Made by a program: the position numbers and the translations under genes. DNA of 64,000 bases, taken from contig NZ_JAGJRS010000021.1 of assembly GCF_017837635.1 (NCBI RefSeq), positions 248,001-312,000 of the forward strand, written 5' to 3'. This document shows positions 63,817 to 64,000 of this stretch, piece after piece; positions within the stretch are counted from its first letter, which is position 1; the number at the start of each line of letters is the position of its first letter. Under the pieces are notes generated by a model. That model saw nothing but the letters and a program-made list of their open reading frames with translations, was not told the origin of the DNA and did no database searches. The DNA is from Frateuria flava. GTDB taxonomy: Bacteria > Pseudomonadota > Gammaproteobacteria > Xanthomonadales > Rhodanobacteraceae.

Positions 63817-64000
63817 AAGCGCTTCGCACTCGGCCAGCAAAGGCACCAAAAGGCAACGCAACAACGACAACCCGATCTCACGGTGGGAAACGCCCCCGCG
63901 AGGCTCGCCCCCCTCGCCCCGGGTGCAGACAAGGAGCAAGAGGTTACAGAATCCCGCTTGCGCTCGAGCCGAAGGCAGTGATCAAGCGGGTGTAGATCAG

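Larger units (their letters stand above)
63500..64000. other. Repeat-rich terminal region without a recognised gene
   Basis: After the TonB-C gene stop there is no convincing coding sequence to the window edge. The 500 bases contain a 45-bp direct repeat (63568-63612 and 63772-63816) and a family B hairpin (about 63660-63718). Frames across it give repeat-like peptides only. The next gene may begin beyond the edge. Confidence 0.65.

Noticed and set aside
63500..64000. Coding gene at the right edge
   Set aside because: Frames here are composed of repeats; no start, ribosome site or domain is recognisable within the window.

Overview
The window is high-GC (roughly two-thirds G+C), gene-dense gammaproteobacterial chromosome. 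Gene content points to the Xanthomonadales, most likely Rhodanobacteraceae (Dyella/Rhodanobacter/Luteibacter-like): an exbB-exbD-exbD energy-transduction locus, an NtrBC pair near a sigma54-type glnA promoter, phhA divergent from an AsnC/Lrp regulator, UbiB, a MexEF-type pump under a LysR regulator, and many intergenic palindromic (REP/BIME-like) repeats. The genus is an inference; no rRNA or tRNA gene was seen. There is no prophage, insertion sequence, CRISPR array or large island. It reads as core chromosome with accessory stress and signalling genes.

Layout. 0-1.2 kb: end of exbB and two exbD genes, closed by a hairpin terminator. 1.3-4.9 kb (minus strand): acs, an Sfp-type phosphopantetheinyl transferase and pdxJ. 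5-8 kb: radical SAM protein and ubiB. 8-11.6 kb (minus): a tightly overlapped YtrA-like operon (GntR regulator, CPBP protease-like membrane protein, ABC ATPase, membrane protein) with a recognisable operator/promoter and a probably leaderless transcript. 12-16.4 kb: small membrane protein, S9 peptidase, patatin-like lipoprotein, fructose-1,6-bisphosphatase. 16.6-20.5 kb: a run of small enzymes (DJ-1/PfpI-like, frameshifted NIPSNAP-like gene, GFA, VOC, GST) and a WYL regulator. 20.6-24.7 kb: DUF885 protein, a Xre/RES toxin-antitoxin pair split by repeats, and an SGNH hydrolase. 24.7-29.7 kb: phhA/Lrp, acyltransferase plus YheT-like hydrolase, VOC protein, ZIP transporter.

29.8-38.2 kb is rich in stress-type genes: manganese catalase, Ycf46-like AAA ATPase, soluble sugar dehydrogenase, PEBP protein, DUF1328 protein, and a YqjD/YqjE/YqjK-like envelope operon ending in an AI-2E family permease, then a PD40 beta-propeller protein. 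38.5-45.7 kb: complete RND pump (adaptor, pump, outer-membrane factor) with a divergent LysR regulator. 45.8-50 kb: LprI-like protein, CHASE3 hybrid histidine kinase, and two tandem secreted proteins built from TonB-C-like repeats. 50-57 kb: uppP, glnA with sigma54 promoter and NtrC-like site, a DUF2235 hydrolase, and ntrB-ntrC. 57-64 kb: GNAT, PAS-GGDEF-EAL protein, a protein of unknown function, a thiolase, a TonB-C protein, then about 500 bp of repeat-rich DNA without a gene.

The most informative observations are regulatory and structural: the self-contained GntR operator/promoter, the NtrC-sigma54 circuit joining glnA and ntrBC, the split toxin-antitoxin pair, a repeat that seems to supply the signal-peptide start of an efflux lipoprotein, LEA-like 11-residue repeats in the YqjD-type protein, and TonB-C-like proteins away from any pump. 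No wholly new multi-gene system could be demonstrated by reading alone.
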